A stretch of DNA of 21,211 bases. Source: a bacterium. GTDB taxonomy: Bacteria; Bacillota; Bacilli; Lactobacillales; Streptococcaceae. A model generated the notes under the pieces. It was not told the origin of the DNA and did not search any database. It saw only the letters and a program-made list of their open reading frames with translations. The translations under genes and the position numbers were made by a program. The first letter of the stretch is position 1. Each line of letters opens with the position of its first letter. The stretch is from the NCBI GenBank assembly GCA_905221435.1, contig CAJNDD010000030.1, forward strand, positions 1-21,211. Direction: 5' to 3'. Shown here in pieces: positions 1 through 6,239 of this stretch.

Positions 1-348
1 ACTGGACGCAATGGTCTACCTGGTACAGCTATTACCCTTTACCAGCCAAGTGATGACTCGGATATCCGTGAGTTGGAGAAATTAGGGATCAAGTTTACTC
101 CTAAGATGGTCAAAGACGGAGAGTTTCAAGATACCTATGACCGTGATCGTCGTGCTAATCGTGAAAAGAAGCAGGATAAACTTGATACGGAGATGATTGG
201 TTTGGTTAAAAAGAAAAAGAAAAAAGTCAAACCAGGCTATAAGAAGAAGATTCAATGGGCGGTGGATGAAAAACGCCGTAAAACCAAGCGTGCTGAGAAT
301 CGTGCGCGAGGACGTGCAGAACGCAAAGCCAAACGCCAAACATTTTAA
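1..348 (+). CDS. cshB: DEAD-box RNA helicase, CshB-type, C-terminal part
   Basis: The reading frame is open from base 1 and ends at TAA 346-348, giving 115 residues of a gene that starts outside the window. The first residues, TGRNGLPGTAITLY, match the end of helicase motif VI (HRIGRTGR) and the strand after it in the second RecA-like domain. The tail is strongly basic: a run of six lysines, then VKPGYKKKIQWAVDE and an Arg/Lys/Ala-rich end. This is the kind of RNA-binding extension seen in CshB-type helicases of Firmicutes, which remodel RNA during ribosome assembly, decay and cold growth. Family membership is firm; the CshB assignment is from memory of the tail and less certain. The stop lies 5 nt before an ISL3-type end. 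The codon run AAAAAGAAAAAGAAAAAA is a possible slippage site but the frame is intact. Confidence 0.85.
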   Translation, partial: TGRNGLPGTAITLYQPSDDSDIRELEKLGIKFTPKMVKDGEFQDTYDRDRRANREKKQDKLDTEMIGLVKKKKKKVKPGYKKKIQWAVDEKRRKTKRAENRARGRAERKAKRQTF

Positions 349-386
349 AAACTGGCTCATTGTCAACTGTAGTGGGTTGAAGTCAG

Positions 387-540
387 CTAAGATCTATAAA
401 GGACGAAATTCGTCCTTTCTTTTTTGATGTTGAGAGCGATGAAAATCCTTTTTTTGAAGTTTTCAAAGTTTCGAAAACCAAAAGCATTGCGTTTGATAAG
501 TTTGATGAGATTATTAGTCGCTTCCAATTTGGTGTTAGAG
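387..540 (-). pseudogene. ISL3-family transposase, C-terminal remnant
   Basis: Reading the minus strand from about 540 to the TAG at 389-387 gives TKLEATNNLIKLIKRNAF, then GFRNFENFKKRIFIALNI and KKERTNFVLYRS. From memory this is the conserved C-terminus of streptococcal ISL3 (IS1167/IS1193-like) transposases, after the last catalytic Glu region. The frame continues upstream to a GTG near 611, but residues before TKLEA (SVLSKIVNAPQSPSSN) look like noncoding IS-end sequence fused by a deletion. The catalytic core is missing, so it cannot encode an active transposase. Confidence 0.75.
398..425 (+). terminator. Rho-independent terminator inside the ISL3 remnant
   Basis: AAAGGACG (398-405) pairs perfectly with CGTCCTTT (411-418) around the loop AAATT. 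CTTTTTT follows on the plus strand. It lies about 50 nt after the helicase stop and would end helicase transcription. On the minus strand it overlaps the last codons of the transposase remnant. Confidence 0.8.
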
Positions 541-581
541 GAGGGGGATTGAGGGGCGTTAACGATTTTCGATAAAACAGA

Positions 582-638
582 CTCTATAATATCTATAGGG
601 AATTTACCCACTACAGATGTTATAGAGCCTTATTTTTT
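582..638. terminator. Long hairpin at the plsY-side IS end, possible terminator
   Basis: 582-600 (CTCTATAATATCTATAGGG) folds back on 607-627 with two G-U-type changes and a 2-nt bulge, around a TAAATT-like loop. On the plus strand the stem is followed by CCTATTTTTT (628-637). On the minus strand it is the first structure met after the plsY stop, though the run of T there is poor. It is part of the ISL3 end and may serve as the shared terminator of the convergent genes. Confidence 0.5.
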
Positions 639-1271
639 AGGATTTTGTTGTGTTAGGTTCAATCCCCAAGGGACTAGATTTTCAGTTTTATTTTTGATAC
701 GCGTGATATTATCCTTGTGACGAATGATAATCAAGCTAGCAAGTGCTAGGATAATAGCGATGAAGAGAGGGTCGTAGCTACTCAGGATAAAACTAAATAG
801 TGGAAATAGTAAAACTCCGATAACGGCTGCTATAGAAGCGGCAACGCTAGACAGTGAAATCATACTACCTAGATAGAGGCTTCCAAAGAATACGATTGCT
901 AGATAGAGACAGAAAACAGGCGCAAATCCGAAAATCACTCCAGCACTGGTTGCGACAGCCTTGCCACCCTTAAATCCTGCAAAGATAGGGAAAGTATGTC
1001 CAATCACAGCCAAAAGTCCAAATACAAGAGGTGATACACCTTGTAGGTGGAAAAGAATTGGAAGCAGAGTGGCCAAGGTTCCTTTGAAAAAGTCAATTAC
1101 AAAGGTTGCCATACCTGCTTTCTTACCCAAAATACGGAAAGTATTGGTTGTTCCAGTATTTCCAGAACCATGCTCTCGCAGATTTGTTTGAAAGAAGATT
1201 TGTCCAATCCAAAGACCAGACGGAATCGAACCTAGTAGATAAGCTAAAATTAATAATACAAATGTCATCAT
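630..1271 (-). CDS. plsY: Acyl-phosphate:glycerol-3-phosphate acyltransferase PlsY
   Basis: PlsY is an integral membrane enzyme that transfers an acyl group from acyl-phosphate to glycerol-3-phosphate, the first step of phospholipid synthesis in most Gram-positive bacteria. The 213-residue product has the family length, a hydrophobic N-terminus and about five membrane segments. It carries the family motifs [12 protein letters not shown] (about residues 36-47, acyl-phosphate/phosphate loop) and [19 protein letters not shown] (about 91-109, Gly/Lys-rich motif). It runs to the basic tail NPKK. Two tandem ATGs (1271 and 1268) begin the frame; neither has a Shine-Dalgarno sequence, and an extended -10 lies 6 nt upstream of the first, so the mRNA is probably leaderless. 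It diverges from parE. Its TAA touches the end of the ISL3 remnant, so the native 3' flank has been replaced. Confidence 0.95.
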   Translation of the reverse strand: MMTFVLLILAYLLGSIPSGLWIGQIFFQTNLREHGSGNTGTTNTFRILGKKAGMATFVIDFFKGTLATLLPILFHLQGVSPLVFGLLAVIGHTFPIFAGFKGGKAVATSAGVIFGFAPVFCLYLAIVFFGSLYLGSMISLSSVAASIAAVIGVLLFPLFSFILSSYDPLFIAIILALASLIIIRHKDNITRIKNKTENLVPWGLNLTQQNPKK

Positions 1272-1277
1272 AGACCT

Positions 1278-1286
1278 ATTATACCA
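1278..1286 (-). promoter_or_regulatory. Extended -10 promoter of plsY
   Basis: The minus strand reads TGGTATAAT, a perfect extended -10. Six bases (AGGTCT) separate it from the ATG at 1271. With the usual geometry, transcription would start on the A of that ATG. No convincing -35 hexamer is seen, which is common for extended -10 promoters. Confidence 0.75.
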
Positions 1287-1348
1287 TGAAATGCTGTAGA
1301 AAGGTTGAGAATCTCTTGTGAAATTGTGACAGCTGAATGGGAAAAACT

Positions 1349-1377
1349 TTGCAAAATACCCAGAAAACCTGTAAAAT
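1349..1377 (+). promoter_or_regulatory. Promoter of parE
   Basis: -35 TTGCAA (1349-1354) and -10 TAAAAT (1372-1377) are spaced by 17 nt. Transcription would start near 1384, leaving a short leader of about 23 nt with AGGAGG at 1395-1400. Confidence 0.65.
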
Positions 1378-1406
1378 AGAAAAGATGAACAAATAGGAGG
1401 TTCCTT

Positions 1407-3350
1407 GTGTCAAAAAAGGAAATCAATATTAATAACTATAATGATGACGCCATTCAGGTGCTAGAAGGGTTGGATGCGGTTCGTAAACGTCCGGGGATGT
1501 ATATTGGATCGACTGACGGTGCTGGTCTCCATCACCTAGTCTGGGAAATTGTGGACAATGCTGTCGATGAAGCCTTGTCTGGATTTGGTGACCGCATTGA
1601 TGTGACCATCAATAAAGACGGAAGTTTGACAGTAGAGGACCATGGTCGAGGGATGCCGACCGGGATGCATGCCATGGGAATTCCAACCGTTGAGGTCATC
1701 TTTACCATTCTCCACGCAGGAGGGAAATTCGGTCAAGGTGGCTATAAGACATCTGGTGGTCTCCACGGGGTGGGATCTTCAGTCGTTAATGCCCTATCAA
1801 GCTGGTTAGAAGTTGAAATTACTCGTAACGGTACAGTCTACAAGCAACGTTTTGAAAATGGTGGAAAACCTGTTACAACCTTGAAGAAAATTGGTACAGC
1901 ACCCAAGTCTAAGACAGGTACTAAAGTCACTTTCATGCCTGACGCGACGATTTTCTCTACGACTGACTTCAAATACAATACCATTTCAGAACGTCTCAAT
2001 GAGTCTGCCTTTCTCCTAAAAAATGTTACCTTATCTTTGACAGATAAGCGAACAGATGAAGCAATCGAGTTCCACTATGAAAATGGGGTTCAGGACTTTG
2101 TGTCCTATCTGAACGAAGACAAGGAAACCTTGACGCCAGTTCTTTACTTTGAGGGGGAAGACAATGGTTTCCAAGTGGAAGTTGCCCTCCAGTACAATGA
2201 TGGATTTTCAGATAACATTCTATCCTTTGTCAATAACGTTCGTACTAAAGATGGTGGAACGCATGAGACAGGACTCAAGTCAGCCATTACCAAGGTCATG
2301 AATGACTACGCTCGTAAGACGGGACTTCTCAAGGAAAAAGATAAAAACCTTGAAGGTTCCGACTATCGTGAAGGACTAGCAGCCGTTCTTTCTATCCTAG
2401 TTCCGGAAGAGCACCTTCAGTTTGAAGGACAGACCAAGGACAAACTTGGAAGTCCACTAGCTCGTCCGGTTGTGGATGGAATTGTGGCTGATAAGTTGAC
2501 CTTCTTCCTTATGGAAAATGGTGAACTGGCTTCTAACCTCATCCGCAAGGCTATTAAGGCTCGTGATGCTCGTGAAGCGGCACGTAAGGCGCGTGATGAG
2601 AGCCGAAATGGTAAGAAAAACAAGAAAGACAAGGGCTTGTTGTCGGGTAAATTAACGCCAGCCCAGTCTAAAAACCCTGCCAAGAATGAACTCTATCTAG
2701 TCGAGGGGGACTCTGCCGGTGGTTCTGCCAAGCAAGGTCGTGACCGTAAGTTCCAGGCTATCTTGCCCCTTCGTGGGAAGGTCATCAATACGGCTAAGGC
2801 CAAGATGGCAGATATCCTCAAAAATGAAGAAATCAATACCATGATTTATACCATCGGTGCGGGTGTGGGAGCAGACTTTTCTATTGAGGATGCTAACTAT
2901 GACAAGATCATTATCATGACCGATGCCGATACTGACGGTGCCCATATTCAGACCTTGCTCTTGACATTTTTCTATCGTTACATGCGTCCGCTAGTTGAGA
3001 CAGGCCATGTCTATATCGCCCTTCCGCCTCTTTACAAGATGTCCAAAGGCAAAGGCAAGAAAGAAGAAGTAGCTTATGCTTGGACGGACGGAGAGCTAGA
3101 AGAACTCCGCAAGCAGTTTGGTAAAGGTGCAACCCTCCAACGCTACAAAGGTCTTGGTGAGATGAATGCGGACCAACTCTGGGAAACAACCATGAATCCA
3201 GAAACCCGCACTCTTATCCGTGTCACGATTGAAGACCTAGCACGCGCCGAACGCCGCGTCAATGTCCTCATGGGAGATAAGGTCGAACCACGCCGTAAGT
3301 GGATTGAGGACAATGTCAAGTTTACGTTGGAAGAAGCGACAGTGTTTTAA
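1407..3350 (+). CDS. parE: DNA topoisomerase IV subunit B (ParE)
   Basis: ParE is the ATPase subunit of topoisomerase IV, which with ParC decatenates daughter chromosomes. The 647 residues match the pneumococcal length. Visible in order: the GHKL ATPase with [10 protein letters not shown] (about 47-56); the glycine-rich lid [15 protein letters not shown]; the Toprim domain with [15 protein letters not shown] (E433-D435 onward); PLRGK; DADTDG (D506-G511) for Mg2+ binding; and the C-terminal RYKGLGEMN motif. D435, a fluoroquinolone-resistance position in pneumococcus, is wild type. The start is GTG at 1407, set by AGGAGG six nt upstream and by the family N-terminus MSKKEINI. The next gene starts 12 nt after its stop, so the accessory block may be co-transcribed. 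Confidence 0.98.
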   Translation: MSKKEININNYNDDAIQVLEGLDAVRKRPGMYIGSTDGAGLHHLVWEIVDNAVDEALSGFGDRIDVTINKDGSLTVEDHGRGMPTGMHAMGIPTVEVIFTILHAGGKFGQGGYKTSGGLHGVGSSVVNALSSWLEVEITRNGTVYKQRFENGGKPVTTLKKIGTAPKSKTGTKVTFMPDATIFSTTDFKYNTISERLNESAFLLKNVTLSLTDKRTDEAIEFHYENGVQDFVSYLNEDKETLTPVLYFEGEDNGFQVEVALQYNDGFSDNILSFVNNVRTKDGGTHETGLKSAITKVMNDYARKTGLLKEKDKNLEGSDYREGLAAVLSILVPEEHLQFEGQTKDKLGSPLARPVVDGIVADKLTFFLMENGELASNLIRKAIKARDAREAARKARDESRNGKKNKKDKGLLSGKLTPAQSKNPAKNELYLVEGDSAGGSAKQGRDRKFQAILPLRGKVINTAKAKMADILKNEEINTMIYTIGAGVGADFSIEDANYDKIIIMTDADTDGAHIQTLLLTFFYRYMRPLVETGHVYIALPPLYKMSKGKGKKEEVAYAWTDGELEELRKQFGKGATLQRYKGLGEMNADQLWETTMNPETRTLIRVTIEDLARAERRVNVLMGDKVEPRRKWIEDNVKFTLEEATVF

Positions 3351-3362
3351 GGAGTATGAATA

Positions 3363-3839
3363 ATGGATAGTTCAGGACATTCGATCTTTGGAAGTTACTT
3401 GGGTTTGATTTTCTTAGTTTCTTTACCCTCGGCTATTCTTGCATGCTACATCAATAACCGGAAAAAAAGTTTCCAAGGATTATATGCACCGATTGTATTT
3501 ACTTTATTTATGATCTTGATGCTTTTATTCAATATGGATTCCTCAGAATCCAGTGCTTTAGTAGCGACTGCTATTATGCTGTTTATTGGTTTTCCTTTGA
3601 TAGCAGGAGCCTTAATCTACACACTTATTCGATTGTGTTACGTCTATCCGGAGAAACGGTGGAAGGCTTTTTTGATTTTCCTATCCTATATTTTAGGTCC
3701 CCTATCTGTAGGTGTTCTAGGATGGTATGTGGTAAATTTAGTTCAGATCCATCTGTTGACATTCTTGGTAATGATTTTGATGATTCTAGTTTCCTATCTT
3801 CCTCCTCTCTATCTCCATTACACTAAACGAAATCAGTAA
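3363..3839 (+). CDS. Small multi-pass membrane protein, unknown function
   Basis: The 158 residues form about five hydrophobic segments (roughly 10-28, 38-56, 65-90, 100-123, 127-148) with a short Lys/Arg C-terminus (YTKRNQ). I recognise no family and no catalytic motif. TAAGGAG overlaps the parE stop and gives a ribosome-binding site about 8 nt from the ATG; the gene lies 12 nt behind parE and 18 nt before the next gene. The segment PLIAGALIYTLIRL...EKRWKAFLIF resembles, in spacing of hydrophobic and basic residues, PLMIAYSLYTLYRS...FRRTFAIILL of the protein encoded at 4645-5190. It could be a third, highly diverged member of that pair; this is inference from reading by eye. Confidence 0.75.
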   Translation: MDSSGHSIFGSYLGLIFLVSLPSAILACYINNRKKSFQGLYAPIVFTLFMILMLLFNMDSSESSALVATAIMLFIGFPLIAGALIYTLIRLCYVYPEKRWKAFLIFLSYILGPLSVGVLGWYVVNLVQIHLLTFLVMILMILVSYLPPLYLHYTKRNQ

Positions 3840-3857
3840 GCAAAGGGGGAGTGAATA

Positions 3858-4400
3858 GTGAACAGTTATTTAATAATGATATTTTTCTTTCTCGAAATCA
3901 TTGTTATTGCTGGGATAATTCTTGATGCAATCTCCAATAAAGAGAAAATAGAATATTCAAGCTCCTTAAGCTCCCTAGTATTTATGGCTTGTAATATAGG
4001 AATGTTTGTAGTGTTCAATCCGTCTTTAGACGAACCATACTTAGGAGCATTTGTACGGGTGTTTTCCATCTACGCTCATGCGCCTCTGTGCTTAACGTAT
4101 GCGATTACTAGTCTTTATAAGAGTATCAAGCACGTCAAGTATTTTCCTAGTAAGTTTGCCCGAATCTTATTATCTAACGTTACACTTATATTTCTACTCT
4201 CAATTGTAAATGTTTTTGTATTATTTAGAGAGATTAAAGAAATCTATATACTTATTTTCTTGCAAGGCCTTTTTTCAGGAATTCAATTCCTACTTTGGAT
4301 GCTTGAAAGAAAAAGAGTTCGAAAACTACAACAACAAAAGAAAGAAGATGCTCCTTTTACTAACCATGTTTCAGATGAGGGTGACATAGATGAGAACTGA
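3858..4400 (+). CDS. Four-TM membrane protein with basic C-terminal tail, paralogue A
   Basis: The 180-residue product has four main hydrophobic stretches (about 4-22, 37-55, 70-90, 102-122) and a fifth weaker one near 130-148. A charged tail LERKRVRKLQQQKKE follows, and then an acidic end. No known family is recognised. It is plainly paralogous to the protein at 4645-5190: shared features include YxxxxLYxSIKH, the phenylalanine/basic segment after it, SIVNVF versus SMVNMF, YILI and ERKRVRKLQ versus EKKRIRVLQ. The start is GTG at 3858 behind AAAGGGGGA (3842-3849 region), and the paralogue has nearly the same leader. The last 11 nt overlap the ATG of a ruined aadE-like gene. The function is unknown; a partner role for the adjacent nucleotidyltransferase is a guess. 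Confidence 0.8.
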   Translation: MNSYLIMIFFFLEIIVIAGIILDAISNKEKIEYSSSLSSLVFMACNIGMFVVFNPSLDEPYLGAFVRVFSIYAHAPLCLTYAITSLYKSIKHVKYFPSKFARILLSNVTLIFLLSIVNVFVLFREIKEIYILIFLQGLFSGIQFLLWMLERKRVRKLQQQKKEDAPFTNHVSDEGDIDEN

Positions 4401-4482
4401 CCAGGAAATGCTTGAACTGATTTTAGGAACAGTTAAAATTTTAAAAGTTGACACTGGTAAGAACTAGAAGTATCTCCTCTTG
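4390..4482 (+). pseudogene. aadE-like nucleotidyltransferase remnant (internally deleted)
   Basis: ATG 4390 opens a frame reading MRTDQEMLELILGT, the typical N-terminus of AadE/ANT(6)-family proteins. After about 20 residues it jumps to KVDTGKN, then TAG (4465-4467), then KYL. This aligns with VDVGKNYKYL at residues 207-215 of the intact gene at 5180-6034. At the nucleotide level 22 of 27 positions match there, with TAC (Tyr) changed to TAG. About 185 codons, including the catalytic motif, have been lost. The ATG overlaps the stop of the upstream membrane gene by 11 nt, exactly as in the intact pair downstream. Confidence 0.75.
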
Positions 4483-4626
4483 AATAATCTAACGGAAAAT
4501 ATCATTCAGGTCTGTTTCTTTAGAGGACGCTTTATACTATTTGAAGGATATTATTTTTACCATACAGGAAAGTCGCATCGTTCAAGTAAAAATGATTATC
4601 ATATTTGTTATGTAAATAATATATAG
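4468..4626 (+). other. Orphan open stretch of unknown origin after the aadE remnant
   Basis: After the TAG at 4465 the same frame stays open for 52 codons to TAG 4624-4626 (LNNLTENIIQVCFFRGRF, then ILFEGYYFYHTGKSH, then RSSKNDYHICYVNNI). The composition looks protein-like (Tyr, His, Phe, charged residues), but there is no ATG or ribosome-binding site, and it does not match the intact AadE C-terminus. It may be the end of another lost gene joined by the deletion. I assign no function. Confidence 0.3.
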
Positions 4627-4644
4627 AACTAAAGGGGGGCAGTA

Positions 4645-5190
4645 ATGTTTAGGGAATTTACGTTATCTACTTTGATTAGGGAATTTATGTATTTTATTCC
4701 CGTTATAACCATAGTAATTTTTGCAATTATAAGTGATTTAATATCTAACTTGGGGAAAAAAGAAAACGCTCGTGCAGTGTCCCTATTTATGTTGAACATC
4801 TTCACTATTGGCTTTTGCCTATTAGATAAAGGTTACCCACACTTTGGACAAAGGTTTATCTTTTATTATGTAGGTTGCTTCACACCTTTGATGATCGCAT
4901 ATTCATTATATACCCTCTATAGGAGTATAAAACATTATATGCATTTTAGGAGAACATTTGCTATAATACTTCTTATCAATGCCATCTTTATTTTTTCCCT
5001 TTCAATGGTAAATATGTTTGTTGTCTGGGAAATCATAAAAAATTACCAAAAAAGTGACATAATATCTACTTATTATATTTTAATTGTTTTAGGGATTTGC
5101 TCAACTATCCAATTAATCGTAGGGGAACTTGAGAAGAAAAGAATACGAGTCCTTCAGAAACAAGAGGAACTAGATAGTTATGAAAAATAA
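4645..5190 (+). CDS. Four-TM membrane protein with basic C-terminal tail, paralogue B
   Basis: The 181-residue product has hydrophobic segments at about 12-35, 44-60, 72-92, 104-125 and 140-160. It ends in the charged helix LEKKRIRVLQKQEELDSYEK. It is the paralogue of the 3858-4400 product, with the best conservation from YTLYRSIKH through SMVNMF and into the basic tail. The start is ATG 4645 behind AAAGGGGGG, a leader nearly the same as in paralogue A. The stop overlaps the downstream AadE-like start by 11 nt, pointing to translational coupling. There is no recognised domain. AT content is higher than in the flanking housekeeping genes, consistent with accessory origin. Confidence 0.82.
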   Translation: MFREFTLSTLIREFMYFIPVITIVIFAIISDLISNLGKKENARAVSLFMLNIFTIGFCLLDKGYPHFGQRFIFYYVGCFTPLMIAYSLYTLYRSIKHYMHFRRTFAIILLINAIFIFSLSMVNMFVVWEIIKNYQKSDIISTYYILIVLGICSTIQLIVGELEKKRIRVLQKQEELDSYEK

Positions 5191-6034
5191 CTTAATTAAA
5201 GGTAGATGCAGAAAATATAGAAGTCAAGAGCAAATGCTGAGATTGATTTTACAGGTAGCCGAAAATATACAAGTAGAAGCTGTCGCCATGTCTGGTTCAC
5301 GGACAAATCCAAAAGCACCAAAAGATGAGTTTCAAGACTATGATGTTGTTTATGTCGTGGACGACTTAGATAATCTGACGAGTGACCTTTCTTGGTTAGA
5401 CCAGTTTGGCACTCGTATCATTGAGCAGCATAATGTCCTAGGCAACCGTCGACTTTATCTGATGCTATTTGAAGATGGAAATCGGATTGATTTGACCCTC
5501 TGCCCCAAAAGTCACATCCAAGAGTGGGTGGATAACGAGGCTGATTATATAGTTTTGAAAGATGAGAAAGGCTTGTTTGAGTCCTATACTACAAGTTCTC
5601 AACGTTACTGGACGAACCCAGCTAGGCCGATTGATTTTGAAAAAGCCTGCAATGAATTTTGGTGGGTGTCAGCCTACGTAGTCAAGGGAATCTGTCGCAA
5701 GCAAGTCTTCTATGCGACTGATCATCTCTATGGCATTTGTCACCAAGAACTCTTGAAGGTATTGGCTTGGCAGGTAGCAAGTGATAGGGGCACGGTTGAT
5801 GTTGGCAAGAACTACAAGTATCTCTTTAGCTACTTGCCTGCTGAGAAAGAGAAGGAATTCTCAAATCTACTTGATTTTTCAAGTAGTGACAAAATCACTC
5901 AATCTTTGTTTGCTACGATGGACCTTTTCCACCAAGAGGCTCAGTCCCTTGCTCAAAAAATGGGATTTAACTACGATAAAGAAGTAGCTGAGAAGATGAT
6001 TCAGTATGCTGAGGAGAGACTTTCAAATCACTAA
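5180..6034 (+). CDS. AadE-like aminoglycoside 6-adenylyltransferase family protein
   Basis: The 284 residues show the Adenyl_transf (AadE/ANT(6)) family. The nucleotidyltransferase motif is GSR (39-41) followed by D53 and D55 in FQDYDVVYVV. Further features are the conserved NRIDLTL strand, the FEKACNEFWWVSAYVVKGICRKQ helix region and VDVGKNYKYLFSYLP (206 onward). ANT(6) enzymes transfer AMP to streptomycin; chromosomal streptococcal relatives are common and their true substrates are often unknown, so resistance should not be assumed. The family usually starts MR(T/S)xxEML. Here the matching position is Y13-R14, preceded by 12 extra residues (MKNNLIKGRCRK), because the expected ATG has become TAT. 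The only sensible in-frame start is ATG 5180, which overlaps the upstream membrane gene. Catalytic residues look intact. Confidence 0.88.
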   Translation: MKNNLIKGRCRKYRSQEQMLRLILQVAENIQVEAVAMSGSRTNPKAPKDEFQDYDVVYVVDDLDNLTSDLSWLDQFGTRIIEQHNVLGNRRLYLMLFEDGNRIDLTLCPKSHIQEWVDNEADYIVLKDEKGLFESYTTSSQRYWTNPARPIDFEKACNEFWWVSAYVVKGICRKQVFYATDHLYGICHQELLKVLAWQVASDRGTVDVGKNYKYLFSYLPAEKEKEFSNLLDFSSSDKITQSLFATMDLFHQEAQSLAQKMGFNYDKEVAEKMIQYAEERLSNH

Positions 6035-6106
6035 CTAAATAAAGTATATAATTTGAAAGATTAAACTACAGAAAAGATAGTTTAGTTATATATAGTAACT
6101 GAACAC

Positions 6107-6140
6107 GGGACTAATTTCTGTAAATTATCCCTTATTCTAT
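6107..6140 (+). terminator. Possible terminator after the AadE-like gene
   Basis: GGGA-C-TAATTT (6107-6117) pairs with AAATTATCCC (6122-6131), with one bulged C and a CTGT loop, followed by TTATTCTAT. It is AT-rich and the T-run is broken. It lies in the 205-nt gap before parC, which otherwise holds a weaker TAAACTA/TAGTTTA repeat (6062-6084). Confidence 0.4.
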
Positions 6141-6160
6141 AAAAACCTACTCTACATTCT

Positions 6161-6188
6161 TTGAAAGGAGTTGAACACGCCCTAAATA
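6161..6188 (+). promoter_or_regulatory. Tentative promoter of parC
   Basis: TTGAAA (6161-6166) and TAAATA (6183-6188) are spaced by 16 nt. A start near 6195 would leave a leader of about 45 nt. The match is moderate and other AT-rich hexamers are nearby. Confidence 0.35.
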
Positions 6189-6239
6189 CTGTGTGAAAAA
6201 GATAAATTTCCTTTGTATTTTACGGGCTCTGTATCCTAT

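Larger units (their letters stand above)
354..629. mobile_element. Internally deleted ISL3-family element (276 bp, both ends present)
   Basis: The two ends are inverted repeats. Read inward, both begin GGCTC and both carry CTGTAGTGGGT exactly 13 nt in (367-377 on plus; 616-606 on minus). Between them, on the minus strand, sits the C-terminal tail of an ISL3-type transposase. A full element would be well over 1 kb, so most of the transposase is gone. No 8-bp target duplication is visible (left flank TAAAAACT, right flank TTATTTTT). The element exactly fills the gap between the convergent helicase and plsY genes: 5 nt after one stop codon and abutting the other. Confidence 0.8.

Noticed and set aside
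82..366. Minus-strand open frame of 94 codons opposite the helicase tail
   Set aside because: It is the antisense of a lysine/arginine-rich coding tail, which yields Phe/Leu-rich frames by composition; no ribosome-binding site or family match.
2417..3189. Long minus-strand frames inside parE
   Set aside because: They are shadows of a conserved coding sequence on the plus strand without start signals or family match.
5180..6034. Acquired streptomycin-resistance determinant
   Set aside because: The family is clear, but the gene is embedded in a chromosomal accessory block with no resistance-transposon context, and chromosomal relatives often have unknown substrates. Resistance is not claimed.
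6062..6084. TAAACTA/TAGTTTA inverted repeat after the AadE-like gene as a terminator
   Set aside because: The stem is only 7 A/T-rich pairs and no T-run follows; the hairpin at 6107-6131 is a better candidate.
6213..6239. Upstream TTG start adding nine residues to ParC
   Set aside because: Known ParC proteins begin at MSNIQN; no ribosome-binding site before the TTG.
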